Of a stretch of DNA of 64,000 nucleotides, positions 7,810-17,720 are shown one piece after another. Origin of the DNA: Parafrankia elaeagni (GTDB taxonomy: Bacteria > Actinomycetota > Actinomycetes > Frankiales > Frankiaceae); NCBI RefSeq assembly GCF_000374165.1, contig NZ_KB893720.1, positions 47,468-111,467 of the forward strand, in the 5' to 3' direction. The notes under the pieces were generated by a model. That model was not told where the DNA came from, searched no databases, and was given only the letters and a program-made list of their open reading frames with translations. A program made the translations under genes and the position numbers. How positions within the stretch are numbered: the first letter of the stretch is position 1; every line of letters starts with the position of its first letter.

Positions 7810-9791
7810 TTGTCGCCCTCCGATCCGAGCTCGCTGCGGCCGACTTCGCCGGAGCCGCCGATGGCCTTGATGTCTTCCGTGGTGAGCTCGGTGCCGACGC
7901 CGGTGCCGTCGACGAGCCGGGTGAACACCGCCGCCAGCTCGACCGCCCGGAAGGGCAGGCCGCGGGTCTGGGTGTAGCCGACCGGCTCGACCTGGCAGTG
8001 CATCCGCAGCAGGCCGCCGAGCTGCCCGAGGTTCATCTCCGGGACGAGCACGGTGTCGTAGGCGGCCAGGACCGACGCGAGGTTGGCCGGCAGCGGGTTG
8101 AGGTAGCGCAGGTGCGCCTGGGCGATGGCCAGCCCCTGGTCGCGGACGAGCCGGCAGGCCGCGCCGATCGGCCCGTAGGTGGAGCCCCAGCCGATGACGA
8201 GCAGCTTCGCGCCGGATCCGGGCGGCCCGCTCGGGTCGTCGACCTCCAGCAGCGGGACGTCGATGCCGTCCACCTTGTTCTGGCGGGTGCGGACCATCAG
8301 GTCGTGGTTGTCGGCGTCGTGCGAGATCTCGCCGCTGCCGTCGGCCTTCTCCAGACCACCGATGCGGTGTTCCAGACCGGGGGTGCCGGGGATGGCCAGC
8401 GGACGAGCGAGGGTGCGCGGGTCACGCTTGTACGGGTGGAACGCGGGCTTGCCGTCCTTGCCGACCGCGTTCGGCGCGGTCGCGAACTCGATGCCGATCT
8501 CGGGCAGCTCGGCGACGTTCGGCACCTGCCACGGCTCGCTGCCGTTGGCGATGTAGGAGTCGGAGAGCAGCACGACCGGGGTCCGCCGCTCCAGCGCGAT
8601 CTTCGCGGCCTCGAAGGCCGCGTTGAAGCAGTCCGCCGGGCTCTGCGCGGCGAGTACCGGCAGCGGGGCCTCGCCGTGCCGCCCGTAGAGGGCCTGCAGC
8701 AGGTCGGACTGCTCGGTCTTGGTCGGCAGACCGGTGGACGGGCCACCGCGCTGCACGTTGACGATGACCAGCGGCAGCTCCAGCGAGATCGCCAGGCCGA
8801 TCGCCTCGCCCTTGAGCGCCATGCCCGGGCCGGAGGTGACGGTGACGCCGAGCATGCCGGCGAACGAGCCGCCGATCGCCGCGCCGATCGCCGCGATCTC
8901 GTCCTCCGCCTGGTAGGAGCGGACGTCGTGCGAGATGAGCTTGCTCAGCTCGTGCAGGACGTCGGTGGCGGGGGTGATCGGGTAGGCGCCGAGGAACAGC
9001 GGCATCCCGGCCTGGTGCGCGGCGGCGACGAGGCCGAACGCGATGGCCCGGTTGCCACGCATGTGCCGGTAGTTGCCCGGGGGCAGCGCGGCGGGCTTCA
9101 CCTCGTAGGAGACGGCGAACGCCTCGGTGGTGTCGCCGTAGTCCACGCCCGCGCGCAGCGCCGCGAGGTTGCCGGCGAGGATCTCCGGCGGCTTCTTCGC
9201 GAAACGCTTCTCCAGGTAGGCGATCGTGCTCTCGACCGGCTGGTTGAACATCCAGGACACCAGGCCGAGCGCGAACATGTTCTTCGTGCGGGCGGCGTCC
9301 TTGCGCTTCAGGCCCAGACCGTCGGTGGCACCGACGGCGAGCCCGGTGAGGTCGACCGCGTGCACGATGTAGTTGGTCAGCGAGCCGTCGGTCAGCGGGT
9401 CGGAGTCGTAGCCGGCCTTCTCCAGCGAGCGCACGTTGAACGCGCCGGAGTCGACGAGCAGCACGCCGCCGGGCCGCAGGTCCTTCAGCGTCGCCTTCAG
9501 CGCCGCCGGGTTCATGGCGACGAGGACGTCGGGCTGGTCACCGGGGGTGGTGATGTCGTGGTCGGCGACGTGCAGCTGGTAGCTGGACACACCGCCGACG
9601 GTGCCTGCTGGCGCCCGGATCTCGGCGGGGAAGTCGGGCAGGGTCGCCACGTCGTTGCCGGCCTCGGCGGCCTGCGCACCGAAACGGTCACCGGTGAGCT
9701 GCATGCCGTCGCCGGAGTCACCGGCGAACCGGATGACGACTCCCTTAAGCCGGCGTACCCGCGGGTCGGGCTGTTCGAGCTCGGTTGTCAT
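7806..9791 (-). CDS. korA: 2-oxoacid:ferredoxin oxidoreductase, fused gamma-alpha subunit
   Basis: A 661-residue protein starting MTTELEQ; longer in-frame sequence upstream is the shadow of nifS. The first 200 residues are the gamma domain (RFAGDSGDGMQLTG, PDFPAEIRAPAGTVGGVSS). The rest is the pyrimidine-binding alpha domain (GNRAIAFGLVAAAHQAG, YPITPATDVLHELS, EDEIAAIGAAIGGSFAG). This gamma-alpha fusion is usual in actinobacteria. The start overlaps the end of nifS by 47 bases, so the gene is translationally linked to the nif operon. Confidence 0.9.
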   Translation of the reverse strand: MTTELEQPDPRVRRLKGVVIRFAGDSGDGMQLTGDRFGAQAAEAGNDVATLPDFPAEIRAPAGTVGGVSSYQLHVADHDITTPGDQPDVLVAMNPAALKATLKDLRPGGVLLVDSGAFNVRSLEKAGYDSDPLTDGSLTNYIVHAVDLTGLAVGATDGLGLKRKDAARTKNMFALGLVSWMFNQPVESTIAYLEKRFAKKPPEILAGNLAALRAGVDYGDTTEAFAVSYEVKPAALPPGNYRHMRGNRAIAFGLVAAAHQAGMPLFLGAYPITPATDVLHELSKLISHDVRSYQAEDEIAAIGAAIGGSFAGMLGVTVTSGPGMALKGEAIGLAISLELPLVIVNVQRGGPSTGLPTKTEQSDLLQALYGRHGEAPLPVLAAQSPADCFNAAFEAAKIALERRTPVVLLSDSYIANGSEPWQVPNVAELPEIGIEFATAPNAVGKDGKPAFHPYKRDPRTLARPLAIPGTPGLEHRIGGLEKADGSGEISHDADNHDLMVRTRQNKVDGIDVPLLEVDDPSGPPGSGAKLLVIGWGSTYGPIGAACRLVRDQGLAIAQAHLRYLNPLPANLASVLAAYDTVLVPEMNLGQLGGLLRMHCQVEPVGYTQTRGLPFRAVELAAVFTRLVDGTGVGTELTTEDIKAIGGSGEVGRSELGSEGDK

Positions 9792-10977
9792 CGCGAACCT
9801 CGTCTTGGATGGGGGTGCTCTGGGTAAGGGAGCGGACGCGCTGGACAGCGCGGGCCACCTGGTCCGCGGCGGTGCGGATCTCCTCGGGTGTCGTGGCGCG
9901 GCCCAGGCTGAAGCGCAGGCTCTCCCTGGCCTCGGCCGCGGTTCGGCCCATGGCCAGCAGGACGTGGGACGGAACATCCCCGCCGCCGCTGCAGGCCGAG
10001 CCGGCCGAGACCGCGACCTGCGGAAGGCAGGCCTGGACGTCGTCGGCACCCGCGCCGACGAAGCGGAGGTTGACGGTGTTCGGCAGCCTGGCCCGCACCG
10101 GGCCGTTCAGTTCGACGGCGCCGCGGCCGAGCCGCTCGACGAGCAGCTCGGTCAGCTGCGCCACCAGCGTGCGCTGGCGCCTGCCGTCGTCCGTCATCGA
10201 TGCGGCCGCGATGCGGGCGGCCGCGCCGAAGCCGGCGATCCCGGCGGTGTTGAGGGTGCCGGCCCGTCGGCCGCGTTCCTGCCCTCCCCCGTGCGCCCGC
10301 GGCGCGATGCGCGCCCAGGCGTCCCCCGACGCGACCAGCGCGCCGACGCCCTTGGGGCCGTACAGCTTGTGGGCGGACGCGACGGCCACATCGACGCCTG
10401 TCCGCTCGAGGCTGACCGGGATCCGCCCCAGGGCCTGGGTGACGTCGCTGAACAGCAGCGCGCCGGCGGAGTGCACGGGTTCGACCAGGGGCCGCAGGTC
10501 GTTCACGGCCCCGGTCTCGTTGTTGGCCGCCATCACCGCCACGAGCGCGACGTCGGGACCGAGCAGGCGGCGCAGGTCGTCGACGTCGATGGTGCCGTCG
10601 GAGTGGACGGCGATCCGCTCGGCGCGGGTGCCGGGCCCGGCCGCGGCCGCCGCGGCGGCGTCGGCGGCGCCGAGCACCGCGGGGTGCTCGGTCGCGCCGA
10701 CGAGCACGCGGTGCCGGTCGGGTCCGGCGGCGGCGAGCGCCCCGCCGATCGCCAGGTTCGCCGCCTCAGTGGCTCCGGAGGTGAACACGACGTCGCGGGC
10801 ACGCGCACCGGCGAGGGTGGCGACCTCCCGCCGGGCGCGCTCGACGATCCGGGTGACCTCCTGGCCCGGCCCGTGCCTGCTGGCCGGGTTGGCGAACTGG
10901 TCGGTGAACAGCGGAAGCATGACCTCGACCACGCGCGGGTCTACCGGGGTGGTCGCGTTGTGGTCGAGGTAGATCAT
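9745..10977 (-). CDS. nifS: NifS-type cysteine desulfurase
   Basis: A 410-residue PLP enzyme that takes sulfur from cysteine for Fe-S and cofactor assembly. It opens MIYLDHNATTPVD, has FTSGATEAANLAI, the PLP lysine in SAHKLYGPKGVG and the persulfide cysteine in VSAGSACSGGG. Its ATG overlaps the hesA stop (ATGA). The last 25 residues run on past the usual end and overlap korA. NifS and IscS cannot be separated on sequence alone; the nif context supports NifS. Confidence 0.9.
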   Translation of the reverse strand: MIYLDHNATTPVDPRVVEVMLPLFTDQFANPASRHGPGQEVTRIVERARREVATLAGARARDVVFTSGATEAANLAIGGALAAAGPDRHRVLVGATEHPAVLGAADAAAAAAAGPGTRAERIAVHSDGTIDVDDLRRLLGPDVALVAVMAANNETGAVNDLRPLVEPVHSAGALLFSDVTQALGRIPVSLERTGVDVAVASAHKLYGPKGVGALVASGDAWARIAPRAHGGGQERGRRAGTLNTAGIAGFGAAARIAAASMTDDGRRQRTLVAQLTELLVERLGRGAVELNGPVRARLPNTVNLRFVGAGADDVQACLPQVAVSAGSACSGGGDVPSHVLLAMGRTAAEARESLRFSLGRATTPEEIRTAADQVARAVQRVRSLTQSTPIQDEVRDDNRARTARPAGTPA

Positions 10978-11798
10978 GTGGACTCCTCGGCACCGGCACC
11001 GGCACCGGCACCGGTGTGCTCGGCGCAGGTCGGGCAGGCGGGGTCGCGCCGCACCCGCAGCGACTGGAAGTCCATGTCCCAGAGGTCGTACTGCAGCAGC
11101 CGGCCGCTGGCCGGCTCGCCGAACCGAGCGATGATTTTGATCGCCTCGGTCGCGGCGAGGCAGCCCGCCAGGCCGGAGACGGCTCCGAGAACCGTGAACC
11201 CCAGGGGCTCCCAGGACGGGTCGCCCTCGGTGAACACACAGCGCAGGCAGGGTGTCCCCGGCTCGACGACGAGCAGGTTGCCCTCGGTGGCGTTCATCGC
11301 GGCGATGACCGCCGGGGTCCGCGTCGCCACGCAGAGGTCGTTGAGCCGGTAGCGGTCGGGGAAGTTGTGGCGGGCGTCCACCACGACGTCCGCCTCGCCG
11401 ACGAGCTGGCCGAGCTCGGGGAGCTCGGCCAGCTCGCGGTCGAAGGTGACGATCTCGACGCCCGGGTGGTGCGCGCGCAGAGTCTGCTCCGCGCAGGCCA
11501 CCCGGGAGCCGCCGATCCACTCGGGCCGCATGAGGGTCTGCCGGTTGAGGTCGGGCTCCTCCAGCGGGCCCGGATGGACCAGGACCAGCCGACCGACCCC
11601 GGCGGCGGCGAGGTAGGTCGCCGCCGCCCCGCCGACACCACCGATCCCCGCCACCAGCACGGTCGCGCGGCGCAACCGCTCCTGGGCGGCCGGGCCGAAG
11701 CCCGGTATCCCGAGCTGGCGGTTGTAGCGGCCCAGCCGCGCCGCGGGGGCGGGCGCGGGCCGGACATCGCACGGGGTGACGATCATGCCGCTTTCCAT
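10974..11798 (-). CDS. hesA: HesA/MoeB/ThiF-family E1-like adenylyltransferase
   Basis: A 274-residue protein starting at ATG 11798, with AGGGAG just upstream; the frame is open much further but only as a shadow of the preceding gene. The ATP-binding loop is VLVAGIGGVGGAAATYLAAAG, followed by DLNRQTL and the adenylation-site region. Cysteines in PCLRC and the end pair CPTC fit a ThiF/MoeB-type zinc site, although the first pair is displaced. HesA is common in nif clusters of Frankia and cyanobacteria and is thought to help metallocluster synthesis, but its exact substrate is not settled. The C-terminus has a Gly-Ala run. Confidence 0.85.
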   Translation of the reverse strand: MESGMIVTPCDVRPAPAPAARLGRYNRQLGIPGFGPAAQERLRRATVLVAGIGGVGGAAATYLAAAGVGRLVLVHPGPLEEPDLNRQTLMRPEWIGGSRVACAEQTLRAHHPGVEIVTFDRELAELPELGQLVGEADVVVDARHNFPDRYRLNDLCVATRTPAVIAAMNATEGNLLVVEPGTPCLRCVFTEGDPSWEPLGFTVLGAVSGLAGCLAATEAIKIIARFGEPASGRLLQYDLWDMDFQSLRVRRDPACPTCAEHTGAGAGAGAEEST

Positions 11799-11866
11799 GA
11801 AGGCTCCCTGTGCTGGCGTGGTGTGGTCGGTCAGTCGGTCAGTCGGGGCGATCTGGTCGCGGGAGG

Positions 11867-12487
11867 TCAGGAGACGAGGGCGACGCGCCCGATCTCCGGC
11901 AGGTTCTCCTTGATCCGCTTCTCGATCACCGCGGTGACGGTGGCCGAGGCGCTGGAGCACCCGTTGCAGGCGCCGGTGAGGCGGATGTGCACCTCGGCGG
12001 TGCCGGGCTGCCCGTTGCCGGCGAGCACGGTGACGACCTGCACGTCGCCGCCGTCGCCCTGCAGGAACGGCCGGATCTCGGTGATGACGTCCTCGACCTG
12101 CGCGCGCAGCTGCGCGTCGGCCTCGGCCCGCTCGGGCTCGTCCGGCGTCCCGAAGCTGTTGCCGCAGCCACAGGAGCTGGAGGCGTTCGGGTTGGTGAAG
12201 GTGAAGCCGGAGGAGGTCAGCGACTCCACGTAGTCGATCCGCAGGCCACGGAGGTGACCGATCATCGAGTTGTGGATGAAGACGTCGAAGCCGTCCTCGT
12301 TGATGACGATGTCGTCGCTCTCCGCGCTCGGCGTCAGCGCCAGGGCGTAGGTGAAGCCGGAGCACCCGCCCGGGTTCACCCCGACCCGCAGGCCGAAGCC
12401 GGCCGTCTCGGAGCTGCCGCCGATCAGGGAGCGCACCTGCTGGCGGGCCCGCTCGGTCAGTTCGATGGTGCTCGGGGCGAGGGTCAT
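11867..12487 (-). CDS. IscA-Nfu fusion Fe-S carrier (NfuA/NifU-like)
   Basis: A 206-residue protein made of an A-type carrier domain (about 8-115) and a NifU C-terminal (Nfu) domain (about 125-206). The A-type half keeps its cysteines: GGCSGF and the late CGCG pair. The Nfu half has the CNGC pair in [11 protein letters not shown]. coli NfuA has the same order but a degenerate A-type half without the cysteines, so this protein may use both halves. It overlaps nifB by four bases and probably hands Fe-S clusters from NifS to NifB, NifH and NifEN. Frankia annotators usually call this gene nifU, but the N-terminal scaffold and the 2Fe domain of true NifU are missing. Confidence 0.85.
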   Translation of the reverse strand: MTLAPSTIELTERARQQVRSLIGGSSETAGFGLRVGVNPGGCSGFTYALALTPSAESDDIVINEDGFDVFIHNSMIGHLRGLRIDYVESLTSSGFTFTNPNASSSCGCGNSFGTPDEPERAEADAQLRAQVEDVITEIRPFLQGDGGDVQVVTVLAGNGQPGTAEVHIRLTGACNGCSSASATVTAVIEKRIKENLPEIGRVALVS

Positions 12488-14322
12488 GACCGGGCTACCT
12501 CCAGGTCGGCGCCGTCGGTGTGGGCGCTGTCGGTGCGAGAGCTGTCGGTGCGGCAGCCGTCGGTACGGGAGCCGCTGGCGTGCTCGGCACCATGGCCGGA
12601 GCAGCCACCGTCCCGGCCTCCCTTCCCGGCGCCAGCTCCGGAGCAGGAGCCGGCGCCGGGCCGGACGTGGACCGCGAACGCGAACGGGTCCTCGTCCATC
12701 AGGTCCGGGTCGAGCAGGTCGACGTCGACCAGCTCGCCACCGCGAACCTCAAGGTCCAGCTCAGCGGCGACGTCGGTCGGGGAAGTACCGGCGTCGCCGG
12801 AGCCGTCTGTGGGGGCGGCCGCGGTACGCGCCGCCGTGATGCGGGCGCCGGCCGCGGCAACAGCCGTCTCGATCAGTTCGTAGACCTCGATCGGTTCGAT
12901 GCCGGCGTCCGCCAGCGCGTCGTACGGACCCGGGCCGATCTTGCTGCACAGGACTGCGGCACAGTCGGAGAGCATCGCGATGGTCTTGTCGAGCACCGAG
13001 GCGCCGTCACCGCATTCGGACGGGCCCTCGCAGTAGCGCTGGACGTCGCGGGTCTGGACGAGGCTGGCCCAGTTGCGCCCGGCCTCGTAGATCCAGAACT
13101 CGCTGGCGTGCCCGAAGTGCTGGTTCACCACGCCGCTGCCCTTGGTGGCGACGGCGACCAGGACGGTGTCGTCCGGCTTCGGGCCGCTGTCGGTGATGCG
13201 CAGCGTCTCGCGCTCGGTGCGGTTCTCCGCGCGCGACCGCTCGATCTCGGCGTGCACGGCCTGCCGGCCGGCGAGGTCGTAGGCGATCTCGCGGCCCTGG
13301 TAGGTGTCCGGGGTGAACTCGTCGCCGCGGTCCTCGCCCAGCATGCCGACCGCGTCGGCCCGGCACTGCCGGCAGTGCCGCATCATGTTCATGTCGGCGC
13401 CGTCGACACCCGCGCAGCTGTCCTGCAGGGCCTTGAGCTCCTGGGCGGTGGGGCCGCGCTGGCCGGCCAGACCGAAGACGGTGCCGTGCTCCGGCGCCGA
13501 GACCAGCGGCATCACGTTGTGCAGGAAGGCGCCGAGCCCGCGGACGGTCTGCGAGACCTCGACGAGGTGCTCGTCGTTGACCCCGGGGATCAGCACCGAG
13601 TTGACCTTGGCGAGGATCTTGCGCTCGGCGAGCATCGCGAGCCCCTCGAGCTGGCGCTCGGAGAGGATCTTCGACGCCTCCCGCCCGGTGTACTTCTTGC
13701 CCTTGTAGGCGACCCAGGGGTAGATCCGCTCGCCGACCTCGGGGTCGATCATGTTGATCGTGATCGTGACGTGGTCGACGTTCAGGTCGGCGATGCGGTC
13801 GACGTGGTCAGGCAGGGTGAGCCCGTTCGTCGACAGGCACAGCTTGATGTCCGGGCAGTCCCGCGCGACCAGTTCCAGGGTGCGGAAGGTGCGCTTCGGG
13901 TTGGCCAGCGGGTCGCCCGGGCCGGCGATGCCGAGCACGCTCATCTGCTTGATCTCGCTGGCGACCAGCTTGACCTTGGCGAGAGCGTCCTCGGGGGTCA
14001 GCAGGTCGCTGGTGACGCCGGGCCGGCTCTCGTTCGCGCAGTCGTACTTGCGGTTGCAGTAGTTGCACTGGATGTTGCAGCCGGGCGCCACCGCGACGTG
14101 CATCCGGGCGTAGAACTGGTGTGCCTCGGCGCTGTAACAGGGGTGGTTGGCGATCTTCTCGGCGATCTCCGGGTCGGTCGCCGGAGCGCTGCTGCCGCAG
14201 CTCGTCTTCGACGCGCAGCCGCCTCCCAGTGCCGCCGGGGCGGCGGACGCGGCGGACTGGCTGGGCACAGGCGCCGCCGGCGCGGTGGACAGCACCGGGA
14301 GCGCGACGGGCTCGCTGGTCAC
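12484..14322 (-). CDS. nifB: NifB, FeMo-cofactor core synthase
   Basis: A 612-residue radical SAM enzyme that builds NifB-co, the Fe-S-carbide core of FeMo-co. The [4Fe-4S]/SAM motif C-x3-C-x2-C lies at 82, 86 and 89 (CNIQCNYC), with earlier Cys residues at 36, 42 and 62. [12 protein letters not shown] is the SAM-binding GxGEPL-like segment. A NifX/NafY-like domain follows from about 365 ([16 protein letters not shown]). The last 60 residues form an unusual Gly/Ser/Cys tail with SRTD-type repeats. The start overlaps nifZ by four bases. Confidence 0.95.
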   Translation of the reverse strand: MTSEPVALPVLSTAPAAPVPSQSAASAAPAALGGGCASKTSCGSSAPATDPEIAEKIANHPCYSAEAHQFYARMHVAVAPGCNIQCNYCNRKYDCANESRPGVTSDLLTPEDALAKVKLVASEIKQMSVLGIAGPGDPLANPKRTFRTLELVARDCPDIKLCLSTNGLTLPDHVDRIADLNVDHVTITINMIDPEVGERIYPWVAYKGKKYTGREASKILSERQLEGLAMLAERKILAKVNSVLIPGVNDEHLVEVSQTVRGLGAFLHNVMPLVSAPEHGTVFGLAGQRGPTAQELKALQDSCAGVDGADMNMMRHCRQCRADAVGMLGEDRGDEFTPDTYQGREIAYDLAGRQAVHAEIERSRAENRTERETLRITDSGPKPDDTVLVAVATKGSGVVNQHFGHASEFWIYEAGRNWASLVQTRDVQRYCEGPSECGDGASVLDKTIAMLSDCAAVLCSKIGPGPYDALADAGIEPIEVYELIETAVAAAGARITAARTAAAPTDGSGDAGTSPTDVAAELDLEVRGGELVDVDLLDPDLMDEDPFAFAVHVRPGAGSCSGAGAGKGGRDGGCSGHGAEHASGSRTDGCRTDSSRTDSAHTDGADLEVARS

Positions 14323-14705
14323 GACAGCCCCTCCTCCTCATCGGTGGTCCCGCTGGTCACGGCGGCGCTGCTGTCAGCCGCGGAACTCGTGGCGTGGACG
14401 GCTTCCCCGTGGCGGGGCTCACCGTCCCGGTCATGGGCGTCAGCGCCGCCGGACGAGGATGCGCGGGGGTCCCGGGGCGCGGCCTCGAGCTCGCGCTCGA
14501 GGGCGCCGACGACCCTCCCGTTCTCGAACGCGACGGCGTAGACGACGTGCTCCTGCAGGTAGAGACCGACGTTGATGACCTCGCCGCGGGTCCCCGGCTC
14601 GACCAGGATCTGGCCGGTGGCGATGTCCGGGTCCGGGAAGGTCCCGTCCTGGCGCAGCGCCTTGGTGGTCGCGACAACATCTCCGACATCGAAGGCGGAC
14701 CTCAT
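14319..14705 (-). CDS. nifZ: NifZ
   Basis: A 128-residue protein with the NifZ core in residues 1-75: FDVGDVVATTKALRQDGTFP, then IATGQILVEPGTRGEVINVG and FENGRVVG. NifZ assists maturation of the second P-cluster of the MoFe protein. The last 50 residues are polar, Ala/Ser/Asp-rich and not part of the family core. It touches nifW and nifB with 1- and 4-base overlaps, so translation is coupled. Confidence 0.92.
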   Translation of the reverse strand: MRSAFDVGDVVATTKALRQDGTFPDPDIATGQILVEPGTRGEVINVGLYLQEHVVYAVAFENGRVVGALERELEAAPRDPRASSSGGADAHDRDGEPRHGEAVHATSSAADSSAAVTSGTTDEEEGLS

Positions 14706-15082
14706 CAGCTCTGCTCCTTCCCATCTGGTCCCGCGGCTGCGGAGTGCTCGATCGTGATCGCGGACATCGGGACGAAGGCGGTGGGCTCCGGCGCGCGGTC
14801 CTTGAGGACCTTGAACAGCCGGTGGTCCAGGGCCGTCGCCGTCGTGAAGGCGTCGTAGGCGCGGATGAGCGCCGCCCGGTAGTCGCGCAGCAGCTCCTCC
14901 GGCTCCGGCGACCCGGCCGCATCGCCGTGCAGGGTGGCGATCTCGTCGGCGAAGTAGCGCAGGATGTGCAGCCGGTTCACGGCCACCACCCGCGGGTCGT
15001 AGTCGACGTCGAGCAGTTCGAAGTACTGCTCGGCGGTCGAGCAGCGGCGGAACTCGGCGAGCTGGCTGGCTGAGGTGGTCAC
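14705..15082 (-). CDS. nifW: NifW, nitrogenase protective protein
   Basis: A 125-residue protein with the typical NifW opening ([34 protein letters not shown], quoted here as its parts [10 protein letters not shown] and VNRLHIL). NifW binds the MoFe protein and is linked to its maturation or oxygen protection. The gene lies in the usual nifX-orf3-orf1-nifW-nifZ run and overlaps its neighbours by 1-4 bases. Confidence 0.92.
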   Translation of the reverse strand: MTTSASQLAEFRRCSTAEQYFELLDVDYDPRVVAVNRLHILRYFADEIATLHGDAAGSPEPEELLRDYRAALIRAYDAFTTATALDHRLFKVLKDRAPEPTAFVPMSAITIEHSAAAGPDGKEQS

Positions 15083-15336
15083 TGCCCCGCCCCCTTCGTC
15101 GCGCCGTTCGGCGACCCGTTCCCGGTGCTGGCGCGCAGTTCGCCTTCCAGCAGCGCGATCTCGGCGTAGGCGTCGTAGGTCCGGCGGGCGAGGTCGAGGA
15201 TGTTCTCCCAGCCGAGCGGCAGTTCCTCGGAAAGGTCGTGCAGGTCGAGCTTGAGCTGGGATGCCTTGCTGTTCAGCTTGCGCAGCCGGGTCCGCACGGC
15301 GGCCGCGTCGGTTCCGGTGCTCGTCTCAGGAGTCAT
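15079..15336 (-). CDS. Small CCE_0567-type nif-associated protein
   Basis: An 85-residue, mostly helical protein ([23 protein letters not shown], then [20 protein letters not shown]). This matches the small helical family (CCE_0567 or orf1 type) that follows nifX and the DUF269 gene in many nif clusters; members form a two-helix hairpin and some bind metal. Its function in fixation is not defined. The start overlaps the previous gene's stop by 11 bases. Confidence 0.8.
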   Translation of the reverse strand: MTPETSTGTDAAAVRTRLRKLNSKASQLKLDLHDLSEELPLGWENILDLARRTYDAYAEIALLEGELRASTGNGSPNGATKGAGQ

Positions 15337-15793
15337 CGCGGGCGACCTCCTTCCACTGGTCGACGTGCTTGACGGCGGCGGTGACGAAGGCCTCGCCGCG
15401 GGCGCCGAGGTCCTCCAGGGTGTTGAACCCGAAGCGCTGGACGTCCCGTAGGACGTCGGAGAGCACCACGAGCCGGCCGGCGAAGATGACCACCCGCCCG
15501 AAGCCCTCGTGGTTGAGGTCGAGAACGGTCGTCGTGACGGCGCCGGTCGCCTTCTCGATCGAGGCGGCGACCGCCTGGTAGAAGGACCGCACCCGCCCCT
15601 CGACCAGCGCGTCGATGTCGCAGGCGATGGCGATCTGGCGCCGCTGCTCCCTGGTCAGGACGAACGGGCTGAGCAGGGCCTCGTCGGGGAGCCGGTCGAG
15701 GTTGCCGTAGGTGTCGCCGGCGCGGAGCTGGTCGACGAGGTCCCGCAGGAACCCCTCGGCCTTTGCGCCTGCCGCGTCTGCCGGTGCGGTCAT
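15326..15793 (-). CDS. NifX-associated protein (DUF269 family)
   Basis: A 155-residue protein starting MTAPADA; upstream frame is a shadow of nifX. Features are [34 protein letters not shown] and [25 protein letters not shown], all typical of the NifX-associated (orf3/DUF269) family. It is always found near nifX and nifEN and is presumed to act in FeMo-co trafficking, but the biochemical role is unknown. The start overlaps the nifX stop (ATGA). Confidence 0.88.
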   Translation of the reverse strand: MTAPADAAGAKAEGFLRDLVDQLRAGDTYGNLDRLPDEALLSPFVLTREQRRQIAIACDIDALVEGRVRSFYQAVAASIEKATGAVTTTVLDLNHEGFGRVVIFAGRLVVLSDVLRDVQRFGFNTLEDLGARGEAFVTAAVKHVDQWKEVARDDS

Positions 15794-16251
15794 GCCGTTC
15801 CTCCCATGGTCGTCGAGGTCGACGTGGCCGAATCCGACGGGGACGGCCCGGAGGAGACCGGGGTCCAGACGGGAACTTCCTGCGGGACGTGCGCCCGCAG
15901 GATCTTGCGCAGCCACGGTGGCGGGCTGCCGGCGAGCACGTCGACGAACTTGGTGAGCAGGCCGTCGATCGGGGTGCCCTTGGGGACCTTCATCGGGTGG
16001 ATGCGGGCCTTGATGACCTTCGCCGCCGCGGTCCCGCCGATGTCGGAGACGTTGAGGATCGCGCAGTCGGTGACGGCCGCGAGCCGCGAGGCGATCTTGT
16101 CCTCCTCGTCGTCCTCCGCGGGGCCGAGCTCCCTGGTCTCGAACAGGCGGTAGCCCTCGGGGCCGACCTCGTACACGTCGAACCGGCGGCACCAGCCGAA
16201 GTGCTGGTCGACGGCGCTGCCGTCACCGGTCGCGAAGGCGATCTTCAACAT
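15790..16251 (-). CDS. nifX: NifX, FeMo-co precursor carrier
   Basis: A 153-residue protein. The start [11 protein letters not shown] at 16251 overlaps the nifN stop and matches the usual NifX opening; an extra Met five residues earlier is possible. [16 protein letters not shown] is the cofactor-binding fold signature shared with the NifB C-terminal domain and NafY. The central [21 protein letters not shown] fits as well. The C-terminal 30 residues are Ser/Thr/Pro-rich. It ferries VK-cluster and NifB-co between NifB and NifEN. Confidence 0.93.
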   Translation of the reverse strand: MLKIAFATGDGSAVDQHFGWCRRFDVYEVGPEGYRLFETRELGPAEDDEEDKIASRLAAVTDCAILNVSDIGGTAAAKVIKARIHPMKVPKGTPIDGLLTKFVDVLAGSPPPWLRKILRAHVPQEVPVWTPVSSGPSPSDSATSTSTTMGGTA

Positions 16252-17720
16252 GAGGGCTCCTGGCACAGAACGTCGAGCTCGTCGAACGGGTCGATCCGGT
16301 GCTGGCTGACGTCTCGGCGCCCAGCGTGGTGGTCCCGGTGCGGGTCCATGCGGTGGTCCGCGTCGTGGTGGTGGTCGAGCAGCCGGTTCGCGGCGTCCAC
16401 GAGGAGCCGCAGGCTGCCGGCGTACCCGGCGGTCGTGCGCAGGGTGGCGCCCAGCCGGTCGTAGATCGGGAAACCGACGGGCAGGTGCGGGGCGCCGATG
16501 CGGTCGGCGACGGCCCGCACGTGGCTGGACCCGATGAGCAGCTCCGCGCCGCCGTCCACGGCACGTTCCTCGAGGTCGGTCAGATCGCCGATGACGATCT
16601 CGTCCCAGGGTGCCGTGGCCAGGACGGGGGCGTCCGTCGGGGAGACGGCCGCGACGATCTCGGCACCCACGTCGTGCAGCAGGGAGCCGACGGCGACCAG
16701 GGCCTCCGGCTCCATCGCCAGCGCGATCCGGGCCCCGCCGAGGCCGAAGTGGCTGTCGAGCAGCCCGTCGGCGAGCCGGGCGCGGGCCCGGCGCACCTCG
16801 TGGCTGGGCCCGCGCCCCGACCGGGCCATCAGCTCGGTGACGAGGGCGTCCACCGCCCGCAGCCCGCTGAGGTGGTCGAAGTGCACGAGATCGGCGTCGG
16901 TGCGGGCAGCCAGGTCGACGCCGGCCTCGGCCGCGGTGGCCCCGACGGTGATCACCAGCCCGGCACGGTCGAGGCGGCGCAGCGCTGCCAGGCCCGTGCC
17001 GCCGGTCGTCGTCGGCTGCCAGGACGGCGCGAGGTGCCCGTCGAGCGAGCCGGACAGATCCGGCACGAGTACCGGGGCCAGCCCGAACCCGCGGATCAGG
17101 GCGCCGAGCTCGTCGAGGTCCGCCGCCGTCAGCGACGGGCCGACGAGCACCGCGACCGTGTCCTCACCGCGGCCGCTACCGCTACCGCGGCCGCTGCCGC
17201 TGCCGTGCCTGGCGTCGTCCGCGTCGGGCCCGTCGAACGGGACCGCGCTGACCAGCGCCCGCAGGGCCGCCGACCAGCCGTCGGACAGGCCGCCGATGAA
17301 GTCGGGGGTCGACACCCGCACGATCAGCGGCGCGCCCTCGGGGGTGGTGTGCTCCATCATCGCGATGTACTGGCGCATCTGGCCGGCGACGTCCTCGCCG
17401 CTGACCTCGGTGACCCCGGTGGTCAGCAGCCCGATGATCTCGGGGCGCTGCTTGGCGCGGATCGCGTCGAGGTGCACGACGAGCTCCTCGCCGCTGCCCA
17501 GGACCGCGGTGACCTCGGTGATGCCGGTGGTCTGCAGCGGGATGGGCTCGTTGAAGTGCCGGGTCAGCAACGCCTTCGCGAACGAGGCGCAGCCCTTGGA
17601 GCCGTGCATCACCGGCATCGCGCCGGCCAGGCCGAGGAAGACGAGCGCGCCGCCGAGGGGCTGGCTGAACTTCAGCGGGTCCAGGCCGGCCCGCCGGGTG
17701 GTCGTGACGACCCGGGCCAT
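16245..17720 (-). CDS. nifN: NifN, FeMo-co scaffold beta subunit
   Basis: A 491-residue homologue of NifK that forms NifE2N2, on which FeMo-co is finished. Cys in [18 protein letters not shown] is the P-cluster-like ligand; [15 protein letters not shown] and [11 protein letters not shown] fit the family. Two oddities: a [13 protein letters not shown] spacer near residue 175, and a C-terminal extension after about 455 with eight His in about 28 residues ([19 protein letters not shown] region). The start shares one base with the nifE stop. Confidence 0.93.
   Translation of the reverse strand: MARVVTTTRRAGLDPLKFSQPLGGALVFLGLAGAMPVMHGSKGCASFAKALLTRHFNEPIPLQTTGITEVTAVLGSGEELVVHLDAIRAKQRPEIIGLLTTGVTEVSGEDVAGQMRQYIAMMEHTTPEGAPLIVRVSTPDFIGGLSDGWSAALRALVSAVPFDGPDADDARHGSGSGRGSGSGRGEDTVAVLVGPSLTAADLDELGALIRGFGLAPVLVPDLSGSLDGHLAPSWQPTTTGGTGLAALRRLDRAGLVITVGATAAEAGVDLAARTDADLVHFDHLSGLRAVDALVTELMARSGRGPSHEVRRARARLADGLLDSHFGLGGARIALAMEPEALVAVGSLLHDVGAEIVAAVSPTDAPVLATAPWDEIVIGDLTDLEERAVDGGAELLIGSSHVRAVADRIGAPHLPVGFPIYDRLGATLRTTAGYAGSLRLLVDAANRLLDHHHDADHRMDPHRDHHAGRRDVSQHRIDPFDELDVLCQEPSC

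Noticed and set aside
7998-9827. Plus-strand ORF of 609 codons opposite korA
   Set aside because: Shadow of korA: no start context, no domain, and the minus-strand frame has unmistakable gamma-alpha subunit motifs.
12520-14541. Long plus-strand ORF of 673 codons opposite nifB/nifZ
   Set aside because: It is the GC-rich shadow of nifB; composition is Gly/Val/Asp/Arg repeats with no domain, while the minus strand has clear NifB motifs.
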